Below are positions 1-8,530 of a stretch of 64,000 bases of DNA, one piece after another (within the stretch, counting starts at the first letter, position 1; each line of letters begins with the position of its first letter). A program made the position numbers and the translations under genes. Under the pieces are notes generated by a model. It saw only the letters and a list, made by a program, of their open reading frames with translations, was not told where the DNA came from and did no database searches. Origin of the DNA: Pseudomonas synxantha BG33R (GTDB taxonomy: Bacteria > Pseudomonadota > Gammaproteobacteria > Pseudomonadales > Pseudomonadaceae); NCBI RefSeq assembly GCF_000263715.2, contig NZ_CM001514.1, positions 1,908,936 through 1,972,935 of the forward strand, written 5' to 3'.

Positions 1-87
1 ATCGAACGAAGGCGTTCAGCCCAATGTCAGAACTGACTATAGTCTTTGAAGTGGCTATTTCGCGTTGCTGACTCAATAAGGGTTTGA

Positions 88-372
88 ATGAACAGGATTA
101 TCGTAATACTTGCATTGGTAGTGCTTGCCGGCTGCTCCTCCACCAGCGCCAAGACGCACGCCAAGCGAGGCGTCAGTGGCATCGAGATCGACTGCTCTGG
201 CTTGGGTAATAAATGGGAGAAGTGCGAGAAGCGTGCTGCCCGTGAGTGCAAGATGCAGGGCTACAAAGTCATCACTCGCTCCAGTGATGCAGAGGATGAA
301 GAGGGTGACTACCTGTTCGGCTGGAACCCGGCTGGCGCAGTGACGCGGACGATGTTGGTGATCTGTAAATGA
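88..372 (+). CDS. small predicted lipoprotein, function unknown
   Basis: A 94-residue protein with a lipoprotein signal peptide: MNRII, a hydrophobic stretch, then the lipobox LAGC with the acceptor Cys at about residue 16. The mature part carries four further cysteines (in DCSG, KCEK, ECKM and the terminal ICK), so two disulfides in the periplasm are possible. It is probably anchored in the outer or inner membrane. It sits just upstream of ihfB on the same strand but with a 131-bp gap, so it is likely its own unit. I do not recognise the family and assign no function. Confidence 0.7.
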   Translation: MNRIIVILALVVLAGCSSTSAKTHAKRGVSGIEIDCSGLGNKWEKCEKRAARECKMQGYKVITRSSDAEDEEGDYLFGWNPAGAVTRTMLVICK

Positions 373-503
373 GTAACAGTAGGGTGGCTGAAGGTGTTTA
401 TGCGGTCGGCAGATAAGTTTACACATGGGCTGTTCAAATTCATCAAGTCATGCTAAAACCTTCGAAGCGCTTTTCCTAGCTGCTTGAAAAAGAAGGGAAA
501 AAT

Positions 504-800
504 ATGACGAAGTCGGAGTTGATCGAACGAATTGTCACCCATCAAGGGCTGCTCTCATCCAAGGATGTGGAGCTGGCTATCAAGACCATGCTTGAGCAAA
601 TGTCCCAATGCCTCGCTACCGGAGACCGCATCGAAATCCGTGGCTTCGGCAGTTTCTCACTGCACTACCGCGCACCGCGCGTAGGCCGCAACCCAAAAAC
701 CGGCCAATCCGTCAGCCTCGATGGCAAATTCGTACCCCACTTCAAACCGGGCAAGGAATTGCGTGATCGGGTGAACGAAGAAGAGGAAGAAGGCGTCTGA
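504..800 (+). CDS. ihfB: integration host factor subunit beta
   Basis: This 98-residue protein is the beta subunit of IHF, which pairs with IhfA to bend DNA sharply at recombination, replication and sigma-54 promoter sites. The HU/IHF fold is clear over its full length: [10 protein letters not shown] at the N-terminus, the GFGSF turn near residue 47, and the RNPKTG tip of the DNA-intercalating beta-arm near residue 62. Length matches the family. A purine-rich RBS (AGAAGGGAAA) precedes the ATG. In Pseudomonas it normally follows rpsA and stands before the O-antigen cluster, as here; rpsA is not in the window. Confidence 0.97.
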   Translation: MTKSELIERIVTHQGLLSSKDVELAIKTMLEQMSQCLATGDRIEIRGFGSFSLHYRAPRVGRNPKTGQSVSLDGKFVPHFKPGKELRDRVNEEEEEGV

Positions 801-824
801 GTGTTTTTGGGGAAGGAGAAGGGT

Positions 825-1055
825 ATGCGTGGGGTTAAGCGCGTTGTTGCGGTATTGATTGCAGTGCTTGCAGCTTTGGTGGTCTTGGCATTTGTGCTGG
901 AGAACCAGCAGGGTGTGGCGCTGTCGTTCCTGGGTTGGAGTACTGCGCAGATGCCGGTGGCGGTGTTTGTGGTGGTGGCTTTGATTGTTGGGATGTTGAT
1001 TGGGCCAGTATTGGGAGTGTTTGTGCGTAGGCGTCAGAATAAGTCGATTGCTTGA
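825..1055 (+). CDS. LapA/DUF1049 family inner-membrane protein
   Basis: This 76-residue protein has two hydrophobic segments (about residues 6-26 and 43-65) separated by a short loop containing ENQQ, followed by the basic tail RRRQNK. That is the layout of the LapA (lipopolysaccharide assembly protein A, DUF1049) family. An upstream in-frame GTG at 801 directly abuts the ihfB stop, but the RBS GGAAGGAG at 811-818 fits the ATG at 825, so I use that. It is co-directional with ihfB, 24 bp away, and probably co-transcribed. A role in LPS assembly is family knowledge; the local O-antigen genes agree with it. Confidence 0.85.
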   Translation: MRGVKRVVAVLIAVLAALVVLAFVLENQQGVALSFLGWSTAQMPVAVFVVVALIVGMLIGPVLGVFVRRRQNKSIA

Positions 1056-1390
1056 TTGTCTTGGGCAGGGATTGGATAAGCGGTGATCGTGACCGCTTGT
1101 CAGAAATCTCATGCCGTTCAAGGATTATGAATCGCTGCCGGTGCCTATTGGCGCAACCCGTAGATTGCGACAGTTCCTTGGCAAATTCAGAATCGCCCTA
1201 CATACATGTCAAGACTTGTAAAATGTCTGAGAGATGGCAAAATGGAATCTGTTCTCGATAACAGGCATTTTGTGCGCTCGAAATTCGGCAGAGACGCAGG
1301 GTTTTGACGATAATCCAATTAAAATAAGAAAATACACAATCTGTTTTGCATAACGAGCCCGCAGTTTCTCTTTGAAGGCAGGTTTTTGTT
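1056..1390 (+). other. intergenic region upstream of the O-antigen cluster
   Basis: The 335 bases between lapA-like and wzz hold no credible gene. A hairpin AAGCGGT/ACCGCTT at 1078-1098 lies just after the lapA-like stop and may end the ihfB transcript, though no U-tract follows. The last 150 bases become AT-rich, marking the left boundary of the compositionally distinct O-antigen DNA; the cluster promoter probably lies here. I see no JUMPstart/ops element (GGCGGTAG). Confidence 0.5.
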
Positions 1391-2668
1391 GTGAGTAGTA
1401 GCTTACGCTCCGTTCTCATCCCTCAGCATAAAAAATTTGACTCGTTAGCGCTTGTAACAAGCCTCTGGCGTCAAAAAATCATTATTTTTTCAGTGGGCGC
1501 ACTGATTTCTTCAGTTTTTGCGATTTATGCATTTTCGGTCACGCCAGAATACAAGGTGAGCAGTGTGCTTAGGCCTGCTGCGATTAATGAATTGGATGCG
1601 CTTAACCGCTCGGAAGTTTACGTTTTACCTCCTGGTGAAGCATTGGTAAGGGTAGGTATGGCCTTAGAGTCATACGAGATTCGCATGGGTTTTTTTAGAT
1701 CCAATCAAAAGCTCTTTGAGGGGTTTGTGCGCCCTGGACGTAATCTTCAGCAGACGTTCGAAGAGTTCAATAAAAAATCTATAAGTTTGATGTTGTCCGA
1801 TAAAGATAAAGCTGACTCGCTTAGTTCTTATTTGAAACTTGAGTTGACCTACCCAAAGGGGATTGATGGCGTTTCAATACTCAATGGTTTTGTAGAGTAT
1901 GCAATAGCGAATGAGCGTGATCATATATCGGCCGACTTGACGGTTATTATCAATAACCGTTTAAAGGAGATCGACGGCAGGTTGGCCGCAGCCCGTTCAA
2001 GCTATGACACGTGGAAAGAGGCACGAATTGCATCCCTTTCCGAGTCAGATAGAATTCGCCGAGCTCAGCTACAAGACGAGCTTCAAGGGCTGCGGACGCA
2101 GCTTCATAGCTTAAATTCGAATCGAATTGCCGAGCTTAATGAGGCCATAACAATTGCCAAGAAACTGAATATTATGATGCCTGCTTCACCTACCTCCGTG
2201 GGTGATGATGCACATTCCGGTTCTGTCAGCATGAGAACGGAAATTAACAATCAGCAGATTCCATTGTATTTCATGGGTGTCAATGCGCTTGAAGCTGAGC
2301 GCGCAGTCTTGCTACAGCGAAAGTCTAATGACTTCACTGAGCGACGGATCTCTCAAATTGCCAAAGAATTAAAGTTGTTGGAGTCCAATAGAGAGATTGA
2401 GGTGTTGAAGAGTCGCGTGAAGGATGAATTGTTTCTGACAGATGTGCAGCCATTACGCGCAGAGAAAGCACGATTGCTGAGTGTGAATAAGGATATGAGT
2501 AATCTTAAGCTTGTGGCTATTGATAAAGAAGCACTAGAGCCAACTTCCCCGATAAGCCCGAATCGTCCCTTGCTGATAATCGGTGGATTACTGCTTGGTC
2601 TTGTTGTTGGGTTTGCAATCGCTTTCTTCCGGATAATAAAGCACGCATTGCGCGAGCCGGATCTTTAG
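1391..2668 (+). CDS. wzz: O-antigen chain length determinant (Wzz/PCP family)
   Basis: A 425-residue polysaccharide co-polymerase controlling the modal length of the Wzy-made polymer. It has the hairpin topology of the family: an N-terminal transmembrane helix at about residues 29-50 after the motif SLWRQK, a large periplasmic domain with a long helical region (about 185-385), and a C-terminal transmembrane helix near 395-415 preceded by the Pro-rich PTSPISPNRP. The start is a GTG at 1391. It is the first gene of the AT-rich polysaccharide cluster and is separated from wzy by 286 bp in which I see nothing firm. Confidence 0.93.
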   Translation: MSSSLRSVLIPQHKKFDSLALVTSLWRQKIIIFSVGALISSVFAIYAFSVTPEYKVSSVLRPAAINELDALNRSEVYVLPPGEALVRVGMALESYEIRMGFFRSNQKLFEGFVRPGRNLQQTFEEFNKKSISLMLSDKDKADSLSSYLKLELTYPKGIDGVSILNGFVEYAIANERDHISADLTVIINNRLKEIDGRLAAARSSYDTWKEARIASLSESDRIRRAQLQDELQGLRTQLHSLNSNRIAELNEAITIAKKLNIMMPASPTSVGDDAHSGSVSMRTEINNQQIPLYFMGVNALEAERAVLLQRKSNDFTERRISQIAKELKLLESNREIEVLKSRVKDELFLTDVQPLRAEKARLLSVNKDMSNLKLVAIDKEALEPTSPISPNRPLLIIGGLLLGLVVGFAIAFFRIIKHALREPDL

Positions 2669-2954
2669 CAAGTTCTTCAATTATACAATATAGGATGGGT
2701 TTCGATCGGGGGGTCAAGCGTAAAAATCGCGCCCCCTTATCCTAGAGGCAAATTGCCATCTGTTGTAGTGTTGGTTTTCTTAGCCTTGACCCAGCAGAAG
2801 ATCCTAGATAGAAGCCTCGATTGCAGTGTAAAATTGTTTTTACTCGCTGTCGGGCCTATGGCTTGCTCTAGTGGTCCCCTTCATCTAATCGGTACCTGAA
2901 ATGGCTCGATTGGCAACCGGCGCATGCTTCAACTGAGCGTATTCTGAGGTCGAT

Positions 2955-4175
2955 ATGAAAACTAATAAGCGTTACGCCTTCCTGGCCGTGCTGGCAGCCA
3001 GCGTACTCGTGACCTTGGGTGACACTAGGAATATTATTGGTTCGCTTAACTACTGGTTGCTATGGGGTGGAGTACTAGTATTTGGGATTTATGGTAGCGG
3101 CGGCAGAGTGAAGTTGTCGCCAGAAGTAAGCTCTATTACCCTCGGTTTTACGTTGATGACACTAGCTTTTATGATCTCCGGAGTAATTAATTCGGATATC
3201 TATACCGCTTATCAAGGTGTCAAATTCATAGCTATTTATATATTGTTTCTCGTGATATATAGCTGTTCGGGTTTGCTGGAGTTGAACGACTTTTATAAGA
3301 TTGCTTCGATTTCGATTGTGGTGAGTCTTGTTGTATTTATGCTGTCGAAATTCTTTTTTACCGACCTCTATATTCAATTGGGTGACGGTCGGCAAGGCAG
3401 TGAATTTGCCTACCCAGGGGTGATGTGGAAAGTGTGTGCTTTCTTTGCGCCCTACATTATTGCAATGTTACTCACGACGCGTATTAAAAATGCACTTTTT
3501 GCTGGCCTCATTTTAATGGCGTCGGTGTATATATTGCTGGCGGACTCCAGTCGCACCGGTTTTCTATGGTTTGCGATCGTTGTATGTTCCTTTTTTCTTT
3601 TGCGCTTTTTGATTTTCCCTATCAGGACGCTACTGGTCGCAATACTGTGCTTGATCGCAGGGGTTTGTGTGCTGCTCTCTTCAAATATTGACCTGACGAA
3701 TCATGATTCATTGTTGGTCTTGAATCGTTTGTTTGAGGGCGATCCAGTCAGGTCGGCGATGATACAAGATGGGATATCAAACGTCCAAAAATGCTTTCCA
3801 TTCGGGTGCGGATTCGGCAGTTCATTTAGCGTGGTGGATGGGGAAAATATTGTTATCCATAATGTGTATTTGGGCATGCTGGGTGATGTGGGCGTACTGG
3901 GTGAGTTGGCACTTTTATTTTTAATGCTAATGCCGTTTGTGTTTTTCTTGTTGTCGCTGGTGGACGGTTCTGATTTAAATAAGAATATATTCTTTAAGTT
4001 TGCCGCAGTGTTGGGCGTTCTTTGTTATATTTTTATTATGCTCTTTCACCCGCTGAGTACTGAGATGTCAGAATGGGGCTATTGGATTCTGATGGTGTCC
4101 TGGTTGTCTCGTATTTACAAGTATGACAATGCCGGGGTGGTGAATATTATGTATGACAAGCAGATAGGGCGATAA
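2955..4175 (+). CDS. wzy: O-antigen polymerase/ligase-like membrane protein (Wzy candidate)
   Basis: A 406-residue polytopic membrane protein with about ten to twelve hydrophobic helices. Near residue 300 the periplasmic motif HNVYLGMLGDVGVLGE matches the HN-x-YL...G..G signature of the Wzy_C/O-antigen ligase superfamily. Position directly before a flippase gene (1-bp gap to 4177) and after wzz supports the polymerase role: joining repeat units on the periplasmic face. Sequence divergence within this family means WaaL-type ligase cannot be excluded from sequence alone, but WaaL genes usually sit in the core locus. Codon use is AT-rich compared with ihfB. Confidence 0.8.
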   Translation: MKTNKRYAFLAVLAASVLVTLGDTRNIIGSLNYWLLWGGVLVFGIYGSGGRVKLSPEVSSITLGFTLMTLAFMISGVINSDIYTAYQGVKFIAIYILFLVIYSCSGLLELNDFYKIASISIVVSLVVFMLSKFFFTDLYIQLGDGRQGSEFAYPGVMWKVCAFFAPYIIAMLLTTRIKNALFAGLILMASVYILLADSSRTGFLWFAIVVCSFFLLRFLIFPIRTLLVAILCLIAGVCVLLSSNIDLTNHDSLLVLNRLFEGDPVRSAMIQDGISNVQKCFPFGCGFGSSFSVVDGENIVIHNVYLGMLGDVGVLGELALLFLMLMPFVFFLLSLVDGSDLNKNIFFKFAAVLGVLCYIFIMLFHPLSTEMSEWGYWILMVSWLSRIYKYDNAGVVNIMYDKQIGR

Positions 4176-4176
4176 C

Positions 4177-5424
4177 GTGTTCACCGTATTTAAAAATATG
4201 AGCCTGCTTTTTGTTGTACAGCTCTTTGGTTATTTGGTGCCTATTCTGGAGATTCCGGTACTGGCGCGTTCATTGGGTGTACAGGAATACGGCAAGGTCG
4301 TACTGGTCCAATCAATTGCTTTACTGTCTTCACTTGTTGTTGAATACGGTTTTTCGTTGAGTGCTGCCAGACAAGTCTCTTTGGCGAAGACTGATGTGAC
4401 GGTACTGTCTAGGGTCTTTGGTGAGGTGCTGTCCGCGAAGCTGATAATTTCATCGGTTATAAGCATCGCGGCACTGTGTTTTTATATGTTTATCAATTCA
4501 CAGACCTTCGAGCTTGAAGTAATAGGCTTGGGTTTTCTGTACTTTATAGCTTTTGGGTTTAGCCCGTTTTGGTTTTTTCAAGGGCTTGAGAAAATTGCGC
4601 TTGTGGTCTTTTTAGAAGTAGGTCTGCGGGTCGCAAGCCTTATATGCTTATTTATTTTTGTTCACGACCCAGGTGACGCATTGGTGGCGTTATCGATTTT
4701 AGCCACATTTGCATTGGCAAATACAGTGCTCGGAAATTATTTGTGCTACCGAAATGGATGCCGCGTTCGGTTCAGCTTGTCAGGTGGATGGCTTCAGATT
4801 TGCAAAGGGTTTCACGTTTTCATCTATAAGAGCTCAAACAATATTCTGCTTAGCGCTGGGCCTGCTCTTGTAGGACTGCTCTGCGGAAAAGTCGCTGTTT
4901 CAGGATATGTTCCTGCTGAAAAAATCATAAGAGGATTTGTGGGTTTTATAAATCCAGTCCTCATTGGGTTTTTTCCGTATTTGAATAGACAGTACCTTTC
5001 CTCTGCAAAATCAGCATCAAGGCTCTCCTGGATCATTGTCGGGTTGATGTTCTTGCTGGGGTGCGTAAGTGCACTTTCCATTTCCGTAGCTGGTGGGTTT
5101 CTGATAAACAAACTATTGGGGGCTGATTTCGAGCAGGCGACGACGACCTTGCAGATTTTTGTATGGATAATCCCTTTTAGAATGACTAATCAAGCATTGG
5201 GTTTGTGCATGCTTATACCTCGCGGTATGGACAAAGTTGCGAGTTCTGCAATGCTTTTGTTCTCGGTAGTGTCGATACTTCTGGCAAGTCTGTTGTCGAT
5301 TAACTATTATGTCAATGGTATCGTGCTTGGGTTTATTTTGGCGGAAGTCATGTTGTGCGTGACGTTTCTTGTATTGTCTTATCGATATAAGCCGGTCACT
5401 TATCTTGAGGGGCGCACTGAGTGA
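4177..5424 (+). CDS. wzx: O-antigen flippase (Wzx, MATE/MOP superfamily)
   Basis: A 415-residue integral membrane protein with about twelve hydrophobic helices. The N-terminal region with PILEIPVLARSLGVQEYG is typical of Wzx/PST exporters, where an Arg and a G-x-x-x-Y/FG follow helix 1. It should translocate the undecaprenyl-diphosphate-linked repeat unit across the inner membrane. The start is GTG at 4177, one base after the wzy stop; the end overlaps the following GT2 start by four bases (GTGA), so wzy-wzx-GT2 are probably translationally coupled. Confidence 0.88.
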   Translation: MFTVFKNMSLLFVVQLFGYLVPILEIPVLARSLGVQEYGKVVLVQSIALLSSLVVEYGFSLSAARQVSLAKTDVTVLSRVFGEVLSAKLIISSVISIAALCFYMFINSQTFELEVIGLGFLYFIAFGFSPFWFFQGLEKIALVVFLEVGLRVASLICLFIFVHDPGDALVALSILATFALANTVLGNYLCYRNGCRVRFSLSGGWLQICKGFHVFIYKSSNNILLSAGPALVGLLCGKVAVSGYVPAEKIIRGFVGFINPVLIGFFPYLNRQYLSSAKSASRLSWIIVGLMFLLGCVSALSISVAGGFLINKLLGADFEQATTTLQIFVWIIPFRMTNQALGLCMLIPRGMDKVASSAMLLFSVVSILLASLLSINYYVNGIVLGFILAEVMLCVTFLVLSYRYKPVTYLEGRTE

Positions 5425-6209
5425 TAACAATTTTAACGGCGACATATAATCGTTACAGTACTCTCCCTCGGCTACTCAAGAGCTTGCTTGAACAAAGCTC
5501 AAAAGAGTTTGAGTGGGTGGTGATAGACGACGGCAGCTCAGATGAAACTCAGAATTTCATTGAAGAGCTAAAAAAGAAAGACCTAGGCTTCACGCTGACA
5601 GCGGTACGGCAAAGTAATGCTGGAAAGCACGCAGCTATTAATAGCGGGGTAGCAGCTGCGAAAACAAACTGGATCTTTATAGTAGACAGCGATGATGCAC
5701 TGGTGTCTGACGCCGTTGAAAGGATAAATACCTCAATCGCAACCGCGACTGATAAGACAGTGGGGTTGTGCTATCGAAAGGCGTATTTCAGTGGTGAGTT
5801 GCTTGGTAATGAGTTAAGCACGGTCGAGCAGAGCTTTGTCTCGACGCCGACTGAAGCTGGCAAGTTATTCAAGGGTGACTTGGCTTACATATTTAGAACT
5901 GACGTGATGTCAGCATTTCCGTTTCCCATATTCAAGAACGAGAAATTTGTTCCAGAACTATATATCTGGAATAAATTGGGGGACGCGGGCGATATCATCT
6001 TTTTTACACGAAAAATAATTTATCTCTGCGATTATCTGGAAGATGGATACAGTCGTAATTTTTCACGCCATTTAAGAGCTAATCCAAAAGGCTTCTTTAC
6101 TTATTACTGGTCGCAATTTTTGCGTGAGAAAACAGTATATTATAAGTTAAAGAATTTAATCAGATCCGTACAGTGCCTTTTGTATATGCTTCTAGGGCGG
6201 CCTCGATGA
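5421..6209 (+). CDS. glycosyltransferase family 2
   Basis: A 262-residue cytoplasmic glycosyltransferase of the GT-A fold. The N-terminal ITILTATYNR strand-loop binds nucleotide, VIDDGSSDET (about residues 35-44) is the conserved GT2 loop, and DSDDA (about residues 90-94) is the DxD-type metal/sugar-nucleotide site. A GTG start overlaps the wzx stop (GTGA), and its TGA stop overlaps the next ATG (ATGA at 6206-6209). It likely adds one sugar of the O-repeat; the sugar cannot be read from sequence. Confidence 0.88.
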   Translation: MITILTATYNRYSTLPRLLKSLLEQSSKEFEWVVIDDGSSDETQNFIEELKKKDLGFTLTAVRQSNAGKHAAINSGVAAAKTNWIFIVDSDDALVSDAVERINTSIATATDKTVGLCYRKAYFSGELLGNELSTVEQSFVSTPTEAGKLFKGDLAYIFRTDVMSAFPFPIFKNEKFVPELYIWNKLGDAGDIIFFTRKIIYLCDYLEDGYSRNFSRHLRANPKGFFTYYWSQFLREKTVYYKLKNLIRSVQCLLYMLLGRPR

Positions 6210-7303
6210 ATATATTATATTTTATCACTGGGTTGGGGATGGGCGGGGCCGAGAAGCAAGTCGTAAATCTGGCTGACCGGATGAGCGCACGAGGACATAA
6301 CGTCGTGATTGCTTATTTGACAGGCGACGCGGATGTGCTTCCAGAGGCGCCCGATGTAACGGTGGTGGCTCTAAATGGTAATAAAACCATCTTCGGGATG
6401 GTGCGTGCAATTAATAATCTGGTCAAATTAATTAAGCGATTTAAACCAGATGTATTGCACAGCCACATGGTGCATGCGAATTTAATAGCCAGAATGGTTC
6501 GTTCAGTTGTGAGAGTTCCCAGGCTGATTTGTACGGCACATAGTTCAAATGAAGGAGGTAAGCTGAAAATGCTGGCTTACCGTCTGACTGATTTTTTGGC
6601 TGATCTCACAACGAATGTAAGCCAGGAAGCGGTTGATATGCTTATTGCGAAAGGCGCTTCGCCTGTCGGGCGTATGGTATTTGTACCCAACGGTATAGAT
6701 ACGGAACGTTTTGTGTTTGATGAATCGGTGCGGAATCAAGTTCGTGCCAGAGAGTCTGTGGATCCTTCTATTAGAGTTCTCTTGGCAGTCGGCCGTCTGG
6801 TTGAAGCCAAAAACTATCCCTGTCTGTTAGATGCGTTCACACTGGTTTCACAAGATCACGACAATGTACGTCTGTGGATAGTAGGCGACGGCCCCTTGGC
6901 TGCTGATCTCACGCTATATGCTAACAAAGCCAACCTGAGCGAAAAGATAAGTTTTTTCGGGCGACGCGACGACGTTCCGTCATTCTACAGCGCTGCGGAT
7001 GTCTATATTTTGTCTTCTGCATGGGAAGGCTTTGGGTTAGTCGTCGCTGAAGCGATGTCGTGCGAAACGTTAGTGGTTGCCACAGATTGCGGAGGGGTGA
7101 AAGAGGTGCTGGGAGGTAGCGGCTATCTTGTTGAACCATTCAATCCTGAGGCGCTACGTCAAGCTATCAACTCGGCACTTGATCTACCTCCAGAGCAAAA
7201 AAAGTCACTCGTCACTTCGGCAAGATCAAGAGTACTTGATAACTTTTCCATGGAGTCTGTGATTGGTAGGTGGGAGGAGTTATATGCCCAGCCCAAGGCC
7301 TGA
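6206..7303 (+). CDS. glycosyltransferase family 4
   Basis: A 365-residue GT-B glycosyltransferase. The N-terminal MNILYFITGLGMGGAEKQ is the classic G-G-A-E acceptor-side loop of GT4 enzymes; the C-terminal half has VPNGID, AVGRLVEAKN and the EGFGLVVAEAM motif (E-x7-E) that binds the donor nucleotide sugar. The reading frame opens at 6173, but the ATG at 6206 overlaps the previous stop as ATGA and gives the standard N-terminus. It should be cytoplasmic or peripheral at the membrane, acting on Und-PP-linked intermediates. Its last 20 bases overlap a short ORF (7284-7427). Confidence 0.9.
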   Translation: MNILYFITGLGMGGAEKQVVNLADRMSARGHNVVIAYLTGDADVLPEAPDVTVVALNGNKTIFGMVRAINNLVKLIKRFKPDVLHSHMVHANLIARMVRSVVRVPRLICTAHSSNEGGKLKMLAYRLTDFLADLTTNVSQEAVDMLIAKGASPVGRMVFVPNGIDTERFVFDESVRNQVRARESVDPSIRVLLAVGRLVEAKNYPCLLDAFTLVSQDHDNVRLWIVGDGPLAADLTLYANKANLSEKISFFGRRDDVPSFYSAADVYILSSAWEGFGLVVAEAMSCETLVVATDCGGVKEVLGGSGYLVEPFNPEALRQAINSALDLPPEQKKSLVTSARSRVLDNFSMESVIGRWEELYAQPKA

Positions 7304-7427
7304 GGATATTTTGGTTATCAGCAATCCTCGAGTGGTTTTTAGTGTGATCACATCGATGAGAAATAGCCAATCTCTGGATCCGGTAATTTGGGCTTGGGCA
7401 AGTTATTTGAAAAGGTGCGTAGTGTGA
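7284..7427 (+). CDS. possible small protein between the two GT4 genes
   Basis: A 47-codon reading frame with a strong Shine-Dalgarno (GGGAGGAG at 7272-7279, 4 bp before the ATG). It overlaps the tail of the upstream glycosyltransferase by 20 bases and ends in GTGTGA, of which GTGA overlaps the GTG start of the next glycosyltransferase. It would thus fill the only gap between the two GT4 genes and keep the ribosome chain unbroken. The product, starting MPSPRPEDILVIS and ending YLKRCVV, has no domain I recognise. It may be a real small protein, a coupling peptide, or chance. Confidence 0.4.
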   Translation: MPSPRPEDILVISNPRVVFSVITSMRNSQSLDPVIWAWASYLKRCVV

Positions 7428-8530
7428 AAATTGTTTATGTCATAACTCGTTCGGATGTTATAGGTGGCGCCAGTGTGCATCTCCTTGATTTGGCGCTGGG
7501 CTCATCTAAAGCAGGTCATAGCGTTGATATCCTCGTGGGTGGCGAGGGCGTCTTTAACTCTCGAGCGCGGGATCTGGGGCTGTCGTGCTATTCATTGAAA
7601 TATCTCGTTCGTGAAATCAGTCCTGGAAAGGATATTCGCGCCTTCTTTGAACTGAGAGCGATGCTTTCCAAGCTAAAACCCGATCTCGTCCACTTGCACT
7701 CCTCCAAGGCTGGCATCCTCGGCAGACTGGCCGCTAAGAGTCTTGGTTTGCCAGCGATCTTTACGGCACATGGTTGGGCTTTTACGGAGGGCGTGTCTGA
7801 AAAGCGTCGTTTCGTATACCGTAATATTGAGAGGATCATGGCTCGTTTCTCAGACCAGATTCTTACGGTTTCCGAGTTTGACAGGCAACTTGCCTTGAAG
7901 GCCAAAGTGGGCGATGAAGATACTGTTCTGACCATCCACAATGGTATGCCCGAGGTCTGTTCCAATAGAGTCGGCTTTACCGAGTCTGATCAAATACGCT
8001 TGATCATGGTTGCAAGGTTCGAAGTACCCAAAAACCAAAAATTTCTATTGGAAGCGCTTGCAAAAGTGGAAGCCAAAAACTGGGAGCTTGAATTGGTGGG
8101 CGACGGCCCTTCACTTGCGAACGCCCGGAAATTGGCGGCACAGCTGGGAATTAGCGAGAAGGTGGTGTTTTCCGGGGCTTGTGATGACGTTCCGATCAGG
8201 CTTTCACGATCTGACATTTTCGTCTTGATTTCTGACTGGGAAGGACTGCCGCTGACTATATTGGAAGCTATGCGCAGTGGACTTGCAGTCATCGCCTCTA
8301 ACGTCGGAGGGGTGTCCGAGCTGGTTGCGAATGGTGATAACGGTTTCGTGGTAGAGCGTGGGGATCAGCAAGGGCTGATCGACGCATTGACGCAATTGAT
8401 TAAATCCGCTGAGCTTCGAAAAAAACAAGGCATTTCAGGTCAATACAGATATCGCACAAATTTTACTTTCGATATTATGTTGGATAAAATTCTGAAAATT
8501 TACCAGAAAGTGTTAGACAGGACTAAATGA
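7424..8530 (+). CDS. glycosyltransferase family 4
   Basis: A 368-residue GT-B enzyme. From the GTG at 7424 it begins KIVYVITRSDVIGGASVHLLDL, with the GG-A-x-x-H acceptor loop of the family; HSSKAGILGRLAA and TAHGWAF are typical of GT4 enzymes. The donor site EGLPLTILEAM lies near residue 275. The frame is open from 7388 but the 7424 start gives the family N-terminus and overlaps the stop of the small ORF. Its stop overlaps the next ATG (ATGA at 8527). Donor and acceptor sugars are unknown. Confidence 0.9.
   Translation: MKIVYVITRSDVIGGASVHLLDLALGSSKAGHSVDILVGGEGVFNSRARDLGLSCYSLKYLVREISPGKDIRAFFELRAMLSKLKPDLVHLHSSKAGILGRLAAKSLGLPAIFTAHGWAFTEGVSEKRRFVYRNIERIMARFSDQILTVSEFDRQLALKAKVGDEDTVLTIHNGMPEVCSNRVGFTESDQIRLIMVARFEVPKNQKFLLEALAKVEAKNWELELVGDGPSLANARKLAAQLGISEKVVFSGACDDVPIRLSRSDIFVLISDWEGLPLTILEAMRSGLAVIASNVGGVSELVANGDNGFVVERGDQQGLIDALTQLIKSAELRKKQGISGQYRYRTNFTFDIMLDKILKIYQKVLDRTK

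Noticed and set aside
1056..1390. JUMPstart/ops element for the O-antigen operon
   Set aside because: No GGCGGTAG core or the surrounding conserved block is present; regulation by RfaH-type antitermination is unsupported here.
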